Origin: Candidatus Heimdallarchaeota archaeon
Lineage (GTDB): Archaea; Asgardarchaeota; Heimdallarchaeia; Heimdallarchaeales; Heimdallarchaeaceae
NCBI GenBank assembly: GCA_030603365.1
Contig: JAUVXV010000004.1
Span: forward strand, 197,569-261,568
Direction of reading: 5' to 3'
Length of the DNA stretch: 64,000 nucleotides
In this document: positions 1 through 9,469 of the stretch, piece after piece
How the letters are laid out: each line of letters opens with the position of its first letter
Numbering within the stretch: the first letter of the stretch is position 1
The notes under the pieces: generated by a model
What the model saw: the letters and a program-made list of their open reading frames with translations, nothing else
What the model was told of the DNA's origin: nothing
Databases searched by the model: none
Position numbers and translations under genes: made by a program

Positions 1-1009
1 CATTGTGGAAAGTTAATCTAATATCGGGAGTTATGTCTGTAACTTCACCATATTCCAATACTATTGTATGTAAAACCGATTCTCGTATGTCTTTTTGTTC
101 ATAAGGAAGTGTTTTACCTTCTTTTTGTGCAACATCAAGATAATCAATCTGTAGCATTGTCATTAAATCTCTTGTGGGTCTTGTAACATAAACAGCCCCC
201 TTATATCCATACTTGAATAGATAGGGAACAAATCCTGAATGATCAAGATGGGCGTGAGAAATGACCACTGCATCAAGATTTTCGATATCAAACTCAGGTA
301 GATCAAATCTTGGAAAAGTATTGTTCGGAGAATTGCTTCCAACATTTATACCACAATCTACCAAAATTCTGCTCTCTCCTGTTTGGATTAAGGAAGAACT
401 TCTACCTACTTCTGCATATCCTCCTAGAGCTGTTACACGGATTGTATCATCTCTATAGATTATTGGTCTATGAATTCTCTTGCCTATTAATCTGAGAATT
501 TCTTGTCTTTTCTTTGAATGCTCTTGATAAAGATGTCTTATTGTTTTAATAACTCGAGATTCTATTGGTGGTGTTCTCATAACTCTTGGGCGCCATAGTG
601 TTTTTGCTATTATTGTTCTAAGCATTTCACCAGCTTTACCAATTATAACACCTGGTTTCAAAGCCTCAATAATAACTTCACCTAGAAGTTCATCAAAATC
701 GATTGAAGTTATTTCTCCTTCTTTACCAACCAACTCATTTATGGTGAATATTGTTTCATCCTTTGGAAGTCTAACACTGGGGTCTGATCGTATAACTATC
801 CTCTTTCTAAGTTTTTTAGCCAGTTCTTTAACAATGGTTTCATCATCTACTAACACGCGTGGGTTTTTTGAGAAGACAGCAACTTCTGGTCCCTCAAATT
901 CAATTTGTGTAATTTCTGAATTCGACGGTAATTCTTTGTGAATATCTTTGGATATCTGTTTTAATACTTCTCTGAAGCTCAAGTTCTCCAACTCTGTATG
1001 CTTAATCAA
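1..1009 (-). CDS. aCPSF1, KH-domain beta-CASP ribonuclease (3' end outside window)
   Basis: The ORF runs off the left edge, so it is absent from the ORF track. Reading the minus strand from a TTG at 1009 gives an N-terminal KH region (FEGPEVAVF; the GKAGEML turn), then the metallo-beta-lactamase core with the zinc motif SHAHLDHSG. This order is that of archaeal aCPSF1/FttA, the nuclease that processes RNA 3' ends and terminates transcription. The beta-CASP half lies outside the window. No in-frame ATG exists upstream before a stop; TTG at 1009 or 1015 are the only reasonable starts. Family assignment is firm and the exact start is not. Confidence 0.93.
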   Translation of the reverse strand, partial: MIKHTELENLSFREVLKQISKDIHKELPSNSEITQIEFEGPEVAVFSKNPRVLVDDETIVKELAKKLRKRIVIRSDPSVRLPKDETIFTINELVGKEGEITSIDFDELLGEVIIEALKPGVIIGKAGEMLRTIIAKTLWRPRVMRTPPIESRVIKTIRHLYQEHSKKRQEILRLIGKRIHRPIIYRDDTIRVTALGGYAEVGRSSSLIQTGESRILVDCGINVGSNSPNNTFPRFDLPEFDIENLDAVVISHAHLDHSGFVPYLFKYGYKGAVYVTRPTRDLMTMLQIDYLDVAQKEGKTLPYEQKDIRESVLHTIVLEYGEVTDITPDIRLTFHN

Positions 1010-1169
1010 AGACAAATGTACAGCAAAATAAATTCATATATTTGCATATAACACGCTTTAAAACTAAATTACAACTCTGTAGATTATTTATATACTTTTT
1101 GATTTTGCTTGAAGTTCAAATTCTATCGTTAGAATATCAAAAAACCATTAAATAAGGGAAATTGTATTA

Positions 1170-1718
1170 TTAGTTTCCCCTACGTAAATACCATCCTCTA
1201 TCTAGTGGTTTATCTTTTAAACCCTTTACAAGAATTGTGTTTTGTTTAGCTTTATCAATATCTTTAGCTCCAATTTCTGCTTTTCCAATTCCATAATGTA
1301 GATTGTTTTTTCCTAAGATTATTAGATAATCACCTTTATCGAAATTGTAACTATAAGATTCAAGATTTTCTACAAAAATATGTTTTCCATATAAAAATTG
1401 ACTTGTTTTAATCTTAATCTTGTTGTTTGTAAAAGGTAGAATTAAGGAAGAACCTTCAATTTCTAATTGAAATTCGTTTTCCACTATACTCCCAATTGGA
1501 GTTCCTGCATAGTATATTTCTCCAGATAGTTTCAAAATAATTTTTTCTTGTTCTTCAGGAATCAAGAAAACTTCCTTTATTTTTCCTTCTTTTATCCATA
1601 AGTTTCCGTTAGATAAACTTTGTATGGTTTTGGAACCAAACATCTCCTTAAGGTGATTCAAAACTAAAGTCTCTTCCATTGCTGAAGATTTACGAAAAAC
1701 AAAATCGTTATTTTCCAT
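1170..1718 (-). CDS. NIP7-like PUA-domain RNA-binding protein
   Basis: About 182 residues starting at MENNDFVF. The ATG overlaps the TAA of the upstream methyltransferase by one base, which is why the longer track start at 1760 is not used. The N-terminal half resembles the pre-PUA domain of NIP7. The C-terminal half is a PUA domain (QFLYGKHIFVENLES, then GDYLIILGKNNLHYGIGKA, ending DRGWYLRRGN). NIP7-type proteins act in large-subunit rRNA processing in eukaryotes. Tight coupling to a Nop2/Sun methyltransferase suggests both act on rRNA or tRNA. No odd features were seen. Confidence 0.8.
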   Translation of the reverse strand: MENNDFVFRKSSAMEETLVLNHLKEMFGSKTIQSLSNGNLWIKEGKIKEVFLIPEEQEKIILKLSGEIYYAGTPIGSIVENEFQLEIEGSSLILPFTNNKIKIKTSQFLYGKHIFVENLESYSYNFDKGDYLIILGKNNLHYGIGKAEIGAKDIDKAKQNTILVKGLKDKPLDRGWYLRRGN

Positions 1719-2689
1719 TATTCTTTCACCATTTTTACAATAAAGAATCCTTCTCCACACGTTTTATGAGGATACAACCGTTTTGCTTTTACCATTTCTG
1801 AGTCAAAATTATAAGTTTCAAATTTTGTCAAACCGTTTTCTCCAATAATATTTATTTCTTCGATTTTCATATCTTTGGATTCCAGAACCTTAGTAATAAC
1901 AAGTTCATTCTCCTCAGGTTCAAGTGAACATGTGGAATACACTATCTCACCTTGAGTTCTTAGTACATTTATTGCATTTGTAAGTAATGATACTTGAAGT
2001 TCATGGTATTTTAGAAGGTCATCAATTGTTTTTGATATTTTTCTAGTTGGATCTGAAATAATGGTTCCAGAACCTGAACAAGGGGCATCAAGAAGGATTT
2101 TGTCAAATTCTAAATTTAAAGATTGTATATTTTGAGAGTCCATATTAATAACTATTGAATTTTGAACACCCATCCTTGCTAGATTAGATTTCAGACTTCT
2201 TGATCTGAACGCACTTATCTCAATTGCTACAATAGTTCCCCTGTTATTCATTAGCTGGGCAAGATGAGTTGTTTTTCCTCCTGGAGCCGCTGCAAGATCA
2301 CCAACCAATTCTCCATTTTTTGGATTCAATATGCTAGACGGATATAGAGAATTTTCACCTTGTAACATATAAAAGCCATTCAAATATTCCTCAGTTGCAC
2401 CAATGGGTACTGGTGACCTTATAACTCTTCTAGCTTCAGGAAAATTCTTGACTCGTTCCATTACAACTTGCTTTTTTTTCAGCAACATCTCTGTTTCCGC
2501 ATGAGGTTTTCTCAAGGAATTAAATCTTATTATCTGAGGAAGTTTAGTTTCATTAAACTGAAGAAGCTTTTTAGTTTCTTCCTCTCCAAGAATTGATATA
2601 TATCTTTCAATCATGTAAGGAAGATATCCAAGATCTTTGCCAAATTTACGTATATTTGTGGCTTCATTCAATGTGGACATATGCATCAT
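1718..2689 (-). CDS. Nop2/Sun-family RNA (cytosine-5) methyltransferase
   Basis: A SAM-dependent m5C methyltransferase of 323 residues. Visible motifs are the SAM-binding loop DLAAAPGGKTTHLA, motif IV DAPCSGSG and motif VI YSTCSLEPEENE; the two cysteines are the general-base/release and nucleophile pair of the RsmB/Nop2 class. The ending GEGFFIVKM is typical. Three in-frame ATGs lie at the start (MMHMSTL), so the start is uncertain by three residues. It is translationally coupled to the NIP7-like gene. Whether it modifies rRNA or tRNA cannot be told from the sequence. Confidence 0.92.
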   Translation of the reverse strand: MMHMSTLNEATNIRKFGKDLGYLPYMIERYISILGEEETKKLLQFNETKLPQIIRFNSLRKPHAETEMLLKKKQVVMERVKNFPEARRVIRSPVPIGATEEYLNGFYMLQGENSLYPSSILNPKNGELVGDLAAAPGGKTTHLAQLMNNRGTIVAIEISAFRSRSLKSNLARMGVQNSIVINMDSQNIQSLNLEFDKILLDAPCSGSGTIISDPTRKISKTIDDLLKYHELQVSLLTNAINVLRTQGEIVYSTCSLEPEENELVITKVLESKDMKIEEINIIGENGLTKFETYNFDSEMVKAKRLYPHKTCGEGFFIVKMVKE

Positions 2690-2752
2690 TCAGCTAATTT
2701 GTAATGTTTTTAGTTAAAATATAAAAGCAACCTATTAAAATACATCTTTGAG

Positions 2753-3820
2753 ATGAACAGTGTTATAAATGAGTACAAATTCATTGAGCTTCCTACTCTT
2801 CTCTGTTTAGGAGCAGATATGCTCAATAGTGTTCCAGAAGTAATAAAACGACTTTCCTTAGGGAAAAAAGTATTATTATTGACTGATGAATTTCTTAGAA
2901 CAAGGATTGCAAAAGACGTTGAAAATATCCTAATAGATGGTAATATAGAAGTTTTCACTAACACCATCCAGGATAGTACAATGGATGAAGTAAATAAACA
3001 AATTGAATTTCATAAGGAAATTAAACCAGATTTCGTCATTGGTTTGGGAGGAGGAAGACCTATAGATATCGCAAAATCTGTATCTTTCCAAGTTAACCAA
3101 AGATTCATCTCTGTACCAACCATTGCAAGTCATGATGGGGTCGCCAGTTCTAGAGCTTCAATCATGGGTTCTAAAAAGAGACATTCTATACAGGCTCTCC
3201 CCCCTATTGCTGTAGTGGCTGATACTGTTATCCTTGATAAATCTCCATACAGGTTTACAGCATCTGGATGTGGTGATTTAATAGCTAAAAGAACTGCAAT
3301 TGCAGATTGGATGCTTTCTCATCGATTGAAGAATGAACTAATTAGTGAATATTCAATCGCTTTATCTGATATGACTGCTCAACTCATTACTAAGAATGCT
3401 GATATAATTAGAAGTCAAGTTGAGGGCTATAGTCGAATTGTTGTCAAAGCACTTATCAGCAGTTCACTAGCAATGTGTGTTGCAGGTTCATCTAGACCTG
3501 GAAGTGGATCTGAACATATGTTCAGTCATGCTTTAGATTCATTTGCTGAAACCCCTGCTCTCCATGGAGAACAATGTGCTCTTGGAACTATTTTAATGGG
3601 CTATCTTCATGATCTTGATTGGGTAGAAATAAAAAATATTATGATTAATTTAGGATTACCTGTAACCTCTAGAAACTTAGGATTAAAGGATGAAGAAGTA
3701 ATCAAAGCACTAGAAATTGCTCATACCATAAGACCAGAACGATTCACTGTTTTAGGTAAAGAAGGATTAACAAGAGATGCAGCAATAAAAGCTGCGACTA
3801 TTACTGGTGTGATAAATTAA
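2753..3820 (+). CDS. egsA: sn-glycerol-1-phosphate dehydrogenase
   Basis: A 355-residue NAD(P)-dependent dehydrogenase that reduces dihydroxyacetone phosphate to sn-glycerol-1-phosphate, the backbone of archaeal ether lipids. The nucleotide-binding loop GLGGGRPIDIAK, the SHDGVASSRASI segment, the metal-ligand region around GSEHMFSHALDS and HGEQCALGTI are the family signature, and length is normal. It is divergent from the methyltransferase, with a short AT-rich gap carrying both promoters. This is one of the strongest indicators that the host is an archaeon. Confidence 0.96.
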   Translation: MNSVINEYKFIELPTLLCLGADMLNSVPEVIKRLSLGKKVLLLTDEFLRTRIAKDVENILIDGNIEVFTNTIQDSTMDEVNKQIEFHKEIKPDFVIGLGGGRPIDIAKSVSFQVNQRFISVPTIASHDGVASSRASIMGSKKRHSIQALPPIAVVADTVILDKSPYRFTASGCGDLIAKRTAIADWMLSHRLKNELISEYSIALSDMTAQLITKNADIIRSQVEGYSRIVVKALISSSLAMCVAGSSRPGSGSEHMFSHALDSFAETPALHGEQCALGTILMGYLHDLDWVEIKNIMINLGLPVTSRNLGLKDEEVIKALEIAHTIRPERFTVLGKEGLTRDAAIKAATITGVIN

Positions 3821-3869
3821 GCTCTACTTTGAGAATATTAAAAAACGCAATATCTTTACTTACTGCGAA

Positions 3870-4301
3870 ATGGTAATTTCTTTAATCCCTAAGAATGTTG
3901 CAAATAAAGGCTATCAATTTACACATCTTGGTGGTACTGAAACTTGTCAAAAATGCAAATTTCTCACTGTTTGTGTGAATTCACTAGAGGTTAATTTTAC
4001 CTATGAAGTTACGCAAATTAGGGAAAAAGAGCACCCATGTTTAATTGATAATAGTATGATGGTAGTTTGTGAAGTAAAAGAAATAAATGATATGCTATCA
4101 GTTAAACATCAGAAATATTTAGATGATGTAATTCTTACCAGAGAACCAATTGAGTGTGTAGAAATATTATGTGAAAACTATGATTTCTGTGTCTCTTCAA
4201 AATACAATAAACCAACCAAAATCAAAATTCTTAAAAATTTAGGAAAAATTGACTGCCCTCTTAGTTATCAACTTGTATTAGTAGAAGGTAAAAAGATATA
4301 A
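3870..4301 (+). CDS. UPF0179 family cysteine-rich protein
   Basis: A 143-residue protein of the archaeal UPF0179 family. The N-terminus carries GGTETCQKCKFLTVC; further cysteines (HPCLID, VVCEV, ECVEILCENYDFC, DCPLSY) suggest a metal site or iron-sulfur cluster, as usual for the family. The biochemical role is unknown. It follows egsA closely and may share its transcript. Confidence 0.85.
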   Translation: MVISLIPKNVANKGYQFTHLGGTETCQKCKFLTVCVNSLEVNFTYEVTQIREKEHPCLIDNSMMVVCEVKEINDMLSVKHQKYLDDVILTREPIECVEILCENYDFCVSSKYNKPTKIKILKNLGKIDCPLSYQLVLVEGKKI

Positions 4302-4322
4302 TGATATAGTTAGATTGAATCA

Positions 4323-5018
4323 TTACTTCTTTTCTATATCATAATGCTCAATAAATGTTATCCTATCAAATTTATTTGAAATCTCCCCTAAATCTCTTGA
4401 AACTCCATTTCTAATAAATTGTATGTATTCCATAAATCGAGTATCTTTGGGTAATTCAACCTCAACAACTTTGTTTCTTATATTAATTTTTGTTGATGAA
4501 AAATCTACTCCTGGTAATCTCTTTTCAAGTAAGCAGACAAATTGTTCTTTAATGTCTGTAACTTTTTTTACAATCTCAACATCATATATTAATTCCAATC
4601 CTGCTAGGTCGTGATTAAAATCAACTTTTACTCTACTACTTGATACTTTAAGGATTCTACCCGTTTGACCACCTATCTCTACTTTCATATCTTCCTTTGG
4701 TTTTATCTGGTGTCTCTGAAATTCTCTTCTTTGAATAAGTCTAATCTTCGAACGATCTCTAAGTCCAAATCCGTTTTTTGCATCAATCTCTATTGTTTTC
4801 TTGTCTCCCTCTTTCATACCCACAATTGCATCTTCCAAACCAACTGGCAACCAATTTTTACCAATAATTAATGTGAAAGGTCTGTAGATTATTTTTTCAT
4901 CAAAAATATCTTCTTTCTTTGCAATGCTTTCTATTGTAGTGTCAACTACTTTGTTATCTTCTTTAGTTCTACCAGTATAGTTTAAATTCACAATGTCGCC
5001 TTTATTGAGAGTGGTCAT
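4323..5018 (-). CDS. FKBP-type (SlyD-like) peptidyl-prolyl isomerase
   Basis: A 231-residue long-form archaeal FKBP. Residues 1-60 form the first half of the FKBP fold (LNKGDIVNLNYTGRTKEDNKVVDTT). After a short insertion, LPVGLEDAIVGMKEGDKKTIEI is the conserved core. The GFGLRDRSKIRLI and HDLAGLELIYDVEIV segments bracket the insert-in-flap domain, and about 80 extra C-terminal residues are typical of the long archaeal class. No signal peptide is seen, so a cytoplasmic folding helper is likely. It is convergent with UPF0179, with only about 20 bases between them. Confidence 0.9.
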   Translation of the reverse strand: MTTLNKGDIVNLNYTGRTKEDNKVVDTTIESIAKKEDIFDEKIIYRPFTLIIGKNWLPVGLEDAIVGMKEGDKKTIEIDAKNGFGLRDRSKIRLIQRREFQRHQIKPKEDMKVEIGGQTGRILKVSSSRVKVDFNHDLAGLELIYDVEIVKKVTDIKEQFVCLLEKRLPGVDFSSTKINIRNKVVEVELPKDTRFMEYIQFIRNGVSRDLGEISNKFDRITFIEHYDIEKK

Positions 5019-5099
5019 ATGTTCACCTAGTTCTACTCTTATTCAAGTTAAAAATATGATTTAAGGTATATTTAAAATTCTGCTTTTCTGCCATATAAT

Positions 5100-5762
5100 C
5101 TACAATCTATTCAATATTCTTTCAAAATCTGACTTTTCTTTCTCTGAATCTATGCCTTTAACAAACTCTAGTAGAATTCTTTCTCTTTCTTCAGCCATCC
5201 TTTTAGTTATAGGAAAATGCATCCTTGCTGATAATTTGAGAAGTTTGTTTTGAAAATGTTCTAAAGCTTCCTCAAGATTCAAACCTTTTTCAAAACTAAA
5301 ACTTAAAGTTCTGTAAAGACCCATAGCTCCTAAAGCATCGAGTGCATCAGCATCTTGGAGTATTTTAGCTTCTAGAGTGGAAGGTTCAATGTTCTTACTA
5401 TATCTATGTGATTTTATTGCATCGCAAACATCAGTTATTAATTCATCTAGTTTTTCTTGTTGTAAGAATAGTTTAGCTCTTTCTGCACCTACTTCAGCAT
5501 GACATCTGCCTGTCTTGATCTCAGTAGGTCTTCCTATATCATGAAACATTGATGCTAACACAACTATGTCTACAAATGCATTTAACTCTAAAGAAATAGT
5601 AAAACATGTATCTACAACTCTTAAAATGTGCTCAAATGAATGGGATCGTTTTCTGTTAAACGAACATAATTCTTCTTCTACTATTTTATAAGCTTTAGAG
5701 AGAATATCTCTTAGTTCTGACGATGATGAAATATGCTTCATTTTATATTCTTTGTTTACCAT
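5100..5762 (-). CDS. HD-domain phosphohydrolase
   Basis: A 220-residue HD-superfamily protein. Metal ligands are visible as SFEHILRV (first H), MFHDIGRPTE (HD pair), a downstream CHAEVGAE histidine, SHRYSK and the late DADALDALGAMG aspartate. This pattern fits the broad group of archaeal and bacterial HD hydrolases acting on nucleotides or phosphoesters; the substrate is unknown. It lies seven bases after a metallophosphoesterase gene on the same strand, so the two are probably one operon. Confidence 0.85.
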   Translation of the reverse strand: MVNKEYKMKHISSSSELRDILSKAYKIVEEELCSFNRKRSHSFEHILRVVDTCFTISLELNAFVDIVVLASMFHDIGRPTEIKTGRCHAEVGAERAKLFLQQEKLDELITDVCDAIKSHRYSKNIEPSTLEAKILQDADALDALGAMGLYRTLSFSFEKGLNLEEALEHFQNKLLKLSARMHFPITKRMAEERERILLEFVKGIDSEKEKSDFERILNRL

Positions 5763-5768
5763 TTCTTC

Positions 5769-6416
5769 TTACAACTCATATAAATTGAATATTTTTCCCT
5801 CAACATTAAAATCCTTATGAACCTCAATTATTGCAAAGTTACCTATAGTTACAGGTCCCGGATTTATAATTGTACAATTGTTTAATTTTGATATAGCGGG
5901 TGATTCATGAATGTGACCTGAAATTGATAAAAATATGTGTTCGTTCTTTTCTATGAACGCACGAAGATGTTTAGATCCTGTATGTCTGTTAAGAGAAACA
6001 ATATCTGTTGTAGTATTGAAAGGAGGTGCGTGAGTAAGAAGACATACTTTCTTGCCAACCTTATTCAATTTTTTTAACAATTTTTGATCCAATTGAGGTC
6101 TATGTGTTCCAAACCCTACAATTGAAAAGAAACCTATATTGTGTGGTTGTTTTTCCACGTTTATTGCTAAAGATTCAACGTTCTTGGATTTAACAAACGG
6201 ATCACAATTCCCTATAACGTAAAATGTATTCGGAATTCTACTTACTATTATGTTCAAAATGTTTCTCATGTCATCTGAGGTTCCGAAATTTGTTATATCT
6301 CCAGCTACTAAACAGAAATCTGGGGAGACACCCATTGTGTCTAAAGAATTTAAAATACTCTTCAATGTTATATCTTGATTGTGGATATCAGACAGTATTA
6401 ATAATTTTATAGACAA
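5769..6416 (-). CDS. Calcineurin-like metallophosphoesterase
   Basis: A 215-residue soluble phosphoesterase. The five metal-binding motifs are clear: LSDIHNQ, VAGDITNFG, VIGNCDPF, LLTHAPPF and SGHIHESPA, followed by the usual INPGPV turn. The domain fills the whole protein with no membrane anchor. The substrate is unknown; related small archaeal enzymes are phosphodiesterases. It is paired with the HD gene downstream and separated by about 10 bases from the membrane-protein operon upstream. Confidence 0.88.
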   Translation of the reverse strand: MSIKLLILSDIHNQDITLKSILNSLDTMGVSPDFCLVAGDITNFGTSDDMRNILNIIVSRIPNTFYVIGNCDPFVKSKNVESLAINVEKQPHNIGFFSIVGFGTHRPQLDQKLLKKLNKVGKKVCLLTHAPPFNTTTDIVSLNRHTGSKHLRAFIEKNEHIFLSISGHIHESPAISKLNNCTIINPGPVTIGNFAIIEVHKDFNVEGKIFNLYEL

Positions 6417-6426
6417 TCTTTGTCAC

Positions 6427-7062
6427 CTAATAATAGTACCATAATTGTAAGAAAGTGAAAATTCCAGAGTATTCAAAACTACTACTAGACGTATCAAATT
6501 CCCATAATTCAAAGACTATTTTCATATAATTATCCCCGTCCAGAATAGCTTCTAATTGTGCATTGGAAGATAAAACAACACTTATTGGACCCCAAATATA
6601 GTCTCCTGAAAAGACTCCACTTTCTCTTTTTTCTATTTCTGTTGCAGGAGAAAGAATTTTTTCATAGGTTTCATTCTCGTTTAGTAGATAGGAATTGAAT
6701 TCATCCAACGGATATTCAGCTGTTGCATTTTGAGAAATTTTTGTGGCTTTTATTTGAATTTGATAATACTTAATTTCATTTTCAAAATTCTTAACCATGA
6801 AGAAAAGAGATATATTTTCCCCAGATTCAAGTACATAGGGATATCCGTCTGCCTCAAATGTTTGTGATGTTTCATTATACATTAAGAGTGATAATTCACT
6901 AAAACCATTACTAGAAAAAGGGAAAAAAATACTCGAGGCTATTGATATTATAGTGATAATAAGAATAGAAAAGATTGTTATTGTGAAGAACCTCTTCTTT
7001 TTTACAGGTGATAGTTTCTTCTTGCTAAGTGAGGTAACAATGGTTTTTATTCTTTTATTCAT
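6427..7062 (-). CDS. DUF1616-like extracellular domain protein with one membrane anchor
   Basis: About 211 residues starting at MNKRIKTIV. The longer track start sits inside the upstream gene; the chosen ATG overlaps that gene by 8 bases. A basic N-terminus is followed by one strong membrane segment (FFTITIFSILIITIISIASSI), then an outside domain rich in Tyr, Asn and Ser. The core (YPYVLESGENISLFFMVKN, then YQIQIKATKI) resembles the outside beta domain normally found at the C-terminus of archaeal DUF1616 membrane proteins. Function is unknown. It is the last gene of a three-gene membrane operon. Confidence 0.6.
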   Translation of the reverse strand: MNKRIKTIVTSLSKKKLSPVKKKRFFTITIFSILIITIISIASSIFFPFSSNGFSELSLLMYNETSQTFEADGYPYVLESGENISLFFMVKNFENEIKYYQIQIKATKISQNATAEYPLDEFNSYLLNENETYEKILSPATEIEKRESGVFSGDYIWGPISVVLSSNAQLEAILDGDNYMKIVFELWEFDTSSSSFEYSGIFTFLQLWYYY

Positions 7063-7579
7063 TTTTAGCAACCTCTTCTTCTTTCTTATATTGTATTTCC
7101 AACTTACTATACTCTTCAATACGTTTTTCTAAATACCACGGATAAATTTTTTTAATGAATATAATGATAAACAAGATTGCTAGAATGGCAGAAAATACAC
7201 CGAGAAGTGAAAACAAAAGTATGTTATTCTGTTCTTTTTTATTTTCCCTTAATTCTAGTTCATTGATTACTGCAACAAGTTGTTCATTTGCATCATTCGC
7301 TTTCCCATAAGCTGCGGTATAGTTCGCTTCTTCGAATTCTTTCTTTGCATCTACAATTAGTTGTCGCGCAATGTCTGTGTTAATTACTAAATCTCGAATA
7401 TTTATGTTGGTTTTTGAAGCTTCCTCCAACAAAACTATAGTTTCGAATAATCTTTCATCAGCCTGTTGAATAGCAAGAAGAGCGTTTTGCTGGGTTTGTG
7501 AAGAAACAGACAATATCGTGGGTATTAGGAGAGAAAAACAAAAAACTGCAATTATGTTAAACTTAACCTTTTTTCTCAT
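7055..7579 (-). CDS. Secreted/anchored helical protein of unknown function
   Basis: 174 residues. Residues 1-25 look like a signal peptide (IIAVFCFSLLIPTILSVSS). Residues 28-110 are a predicted helical, coiled-coil-like outside domain (ADERLFETIVLLEEA, then KKEFEEANYTAAYGKANDANEQL). A membrane segment follows (ILLFSLLGVFSAILAILFIIIFI), with a charged inside tail. It overlaps both neighbours by 17 and 8 bases, so the three are translationally coupled and probably form one complex. No known family was recognised. Confidence 0.65.
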   Translation of the reverse strand: MRKKVKFNIIAVFCFSLLIPTILSVSSQTQQNALLAIQQADERLFETIVLLEEASKTNINIRDLVINTDIARQLIVDAKKEFEEANYTAAYGKANDANEQLVAVINELELRENKKEQNNILLFSLLGVFSAILAILFIIIFIKKIYPWYLEKRIEEYSKLEIQYKKEEEVAKNE

Positions 7580-8249
7580 CTAATTCACCCTTCTTGAATA
7601 TTTTACATCGTATTCTTAGATTTTCTAAAGATACCTTCTCTGAACCGATAATAATTCGTACTAATGCAGATAAGATTAATGCAATAATTGTAAGGGAACC
7701 AAGAGTAATCACAAATGCTAGATTTTCTATTGCCCAAATTTTATCTAAAATTAACCCTCCAAAAATCATAGCTCCAATATTGATCCCAATTGCTAATAAT
7801 GTTCTTTCAATTTGATCGATAGTTTCATAGAGTTTGGGAAATATGACGTTACTAATAGCCCAACCAGGTATCACAATTCCATAAATAATCCCCATAATAA
7901 CTCTTAGAAAATACAGAGGAGAATCTGTAGAAATTAGAAGAACAACTAAAAAGAAAATGATTGATAGACCAAACAAAATCCAAAATTCTAAGGAATAATA
8001 ATGAACCTCTAGGAAATACTGTTTGATTGTTTTAGGTAATTTTCTCTCAATTTTTGCAGATCCTAAATGTATCTCTCCTTTATTTTCCATTTCTCTAATT
8101 ATATTATATACAAATAATTTGTCTTTTTTTGAAAGCTCTATTACCCTTTCGGATAATTTTCTTACTGTTTTAGGTTTTTCTTCAGTCAAAATTTTTTGAA
8201 TTATCTGTTTGACTTTAGAGCTTTCATTTGCACACATGCTTTTGGACAT
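7563..8249 (-). CDS. Winged-helix plus four-membrane-segment protein (DUF1616 N-terminal half)
   Basis: 228 residues. The first 80 are soluble and helical and look like a winged-helix domain (KVKQIIQKILTEEKPKTVRKL, then YNIIREMENKGEIHLGS). Four membrane segments follow (FWILFGLSIIFFLVVLLIS; FLRVIMGIIYGIVIPGWAI; a long one after QIERTLLAIGINIGAM; LAFVITLGSLTIIALILSALV). The FLRV-x-G-x-Y-x-IPG turn is the DUF1616 hallmark, but the protein stops where that family usually has its outside domain. That domain appears two genes downstream. Confidence 0.65.
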   Translation of the reverse strand: MSKSMCANESSKVKQIIQKILTEEKPKTVRKLSERVIELSKKDKLFVYNIIREMENKGEIHLGSAKIERKLPKTIKQYFLEVHYYSLEFWILFGLSIIFFLVVLLISTDSPLYFLRVIMGIIYGIVIPGWAISNVIFPKLYETIDQIERTLLAIGINIGAMIFGGLILDKIWAIENLAFVITLGSLTIIALILSALVRIIIGSEKVSLENLRIRCKIFKKGELDEKKG

Positions 8250-8299
8250 AATAGTTTATAGATAAAAAATGTTTGTGAATAGAAAAATAATTAGATATT

Positions 8300-9469
8300 C
8301 TATTCCATGTTAAACGCTTTTCTCAATTCATTGATTCTATCAGTCTTTTCCCAAGAAAATTCAGGCAAATTTCTTCCAAAATGACCATAGCAAGATGTTT
8401 TTTTGTATATAGGTCTTCTCAGTTCAAGCTGATCAATTATTACTCCTGGTCTAAAATCAAATATTTCCAGAACAGTTTGTTGAAGTTTATCCCTATCTAC
8501 TTTTTCGGTCCCAAAGCACTCAACATTAACTGCTAGAGGATTTGGCTCTCCGATTGCATATGAAACTTGGATTTCACATTTATTTGCTAAACCTGCAGCT
8601 ACTACATTTTTTGCAACATATCTAGCAGCATAAGACGCAGAACGATCAACTTTGGAAGGATCCTTTCCAGAAAAAGCTCCTCCTCCATGAGAATCCACCC
8701 CACCATATGTGTCCACTATAATCTTCCTGCCAGTTAAACCAGCATCTCCATGCGGACCTCCTATCACAAATCTTCCTGTTCTGTTGATTAGAATTTTTGT
8801 ATTTTCATCAATTAGATTCTTATCAATAATGGGTTCAATAACTTCTTTTTTTATTCCCTCTTCTATTTCCTTCCTTGAAGCTTCTGGTTTGTGTTGTGCT
8901 GCAATTACAACTGCAGCAATTCTGAAAGGAACATCATTTTTGTATTCGACTGCTACCAAAGATTTACCATCTGGTCTTAGAAATGGTAATATTCCCTTTT
9001 TACGAACATCAGCCAGTTTTTGTGTAAGCTTATGAGCTAAAACAATTGGGAGGGGCATAAATTCTGGTGTTTCATCTGAAGCATATCCATACATTATGCC
9101 TTGGTCTCCAGCCCCTTGTTCCTGTATTTCTTCTTTTCTTACTCCTTGAGCAATGTCAGGGGATTGAGAGTGTATTGTATTTATAATTGCACACCCTCTA
9201 TAATCAAATCCTATCCTAGAATCATCATAACCAATTTCCTTGATTGTTGAGCGAACAATTTTTTCATAATCTATAATAACTGGTTTGGTGGTTGTTATCT
9301 CTCCACCTATTAGTACAAGTCCTGTAGTTACAAAACATTCGCAAGCAACATGGGCTTTAGAATCTTTTTCTAAAATCGCATCTAAAATTGCATCTGAAAT
9401 TTGATCACATATCTTATCCGGATGTCCCTCCGTTACTGATTCTGATGCAACTGTTCTAAATCTGTTCAA
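8300..9469 (-). CDS. metK: S-adenosylmethionine synthetase, bacterial/eukaryotic type
   Basis: A 389-residue enzyme making S-adenosylmethionine from methionine and ATP. Signature stretches are [58 protein letters not shown] and [16 protein letters not shown]. This is the PF00438/02772/02773 type, not the separate archaeal MAT (PF01941) found in most archaea, so it may have been acquired from bacteria. All key motifs are intact. It stands alone; no SAM riboswitch-like leader was seen upstream. Confidence 0.96.
   Translation of the reverse strand: MNRFRTVASESVTEGHPDKICDQISDAILDAILEKDSKAHVACECFVTTGLVLIGGEITTTKPVIIDYEKIVRSTIKEIGYDDSRIGFDYRGCAIINTIHSQSPDIAQGVRKEEIQEQGAGDQGIMYGYASDETPEFMPLPIVLAHKLTQKLADVRKKGILPFLRPDGKSLVAVEYKNDVPFRIAAVVIAAQHKPEASRKEIEEGIKKEVIEPIIDKNLIDENTKILINRTGRFVIGGPHGDAGLTGRKIIVDTYGGVDSHGGGAFSGKDPSKVDRSASYAARYVAKNVVAAGLANKCEIQVSYAIGEPNPLAVNVECFGTEKVDRDKLQQTVLEIFDFRPGVIIDQLELRRPIYKKTSCYGHFGRNLPEFSWEKTDRINELRKAFNME

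Noticed and set aside
8709-9035. 108-residue plus-strand ORF within metK
   Set aside because: It lies wholly inside the firm metK gene on the opposite strand, without a domain or promoter.
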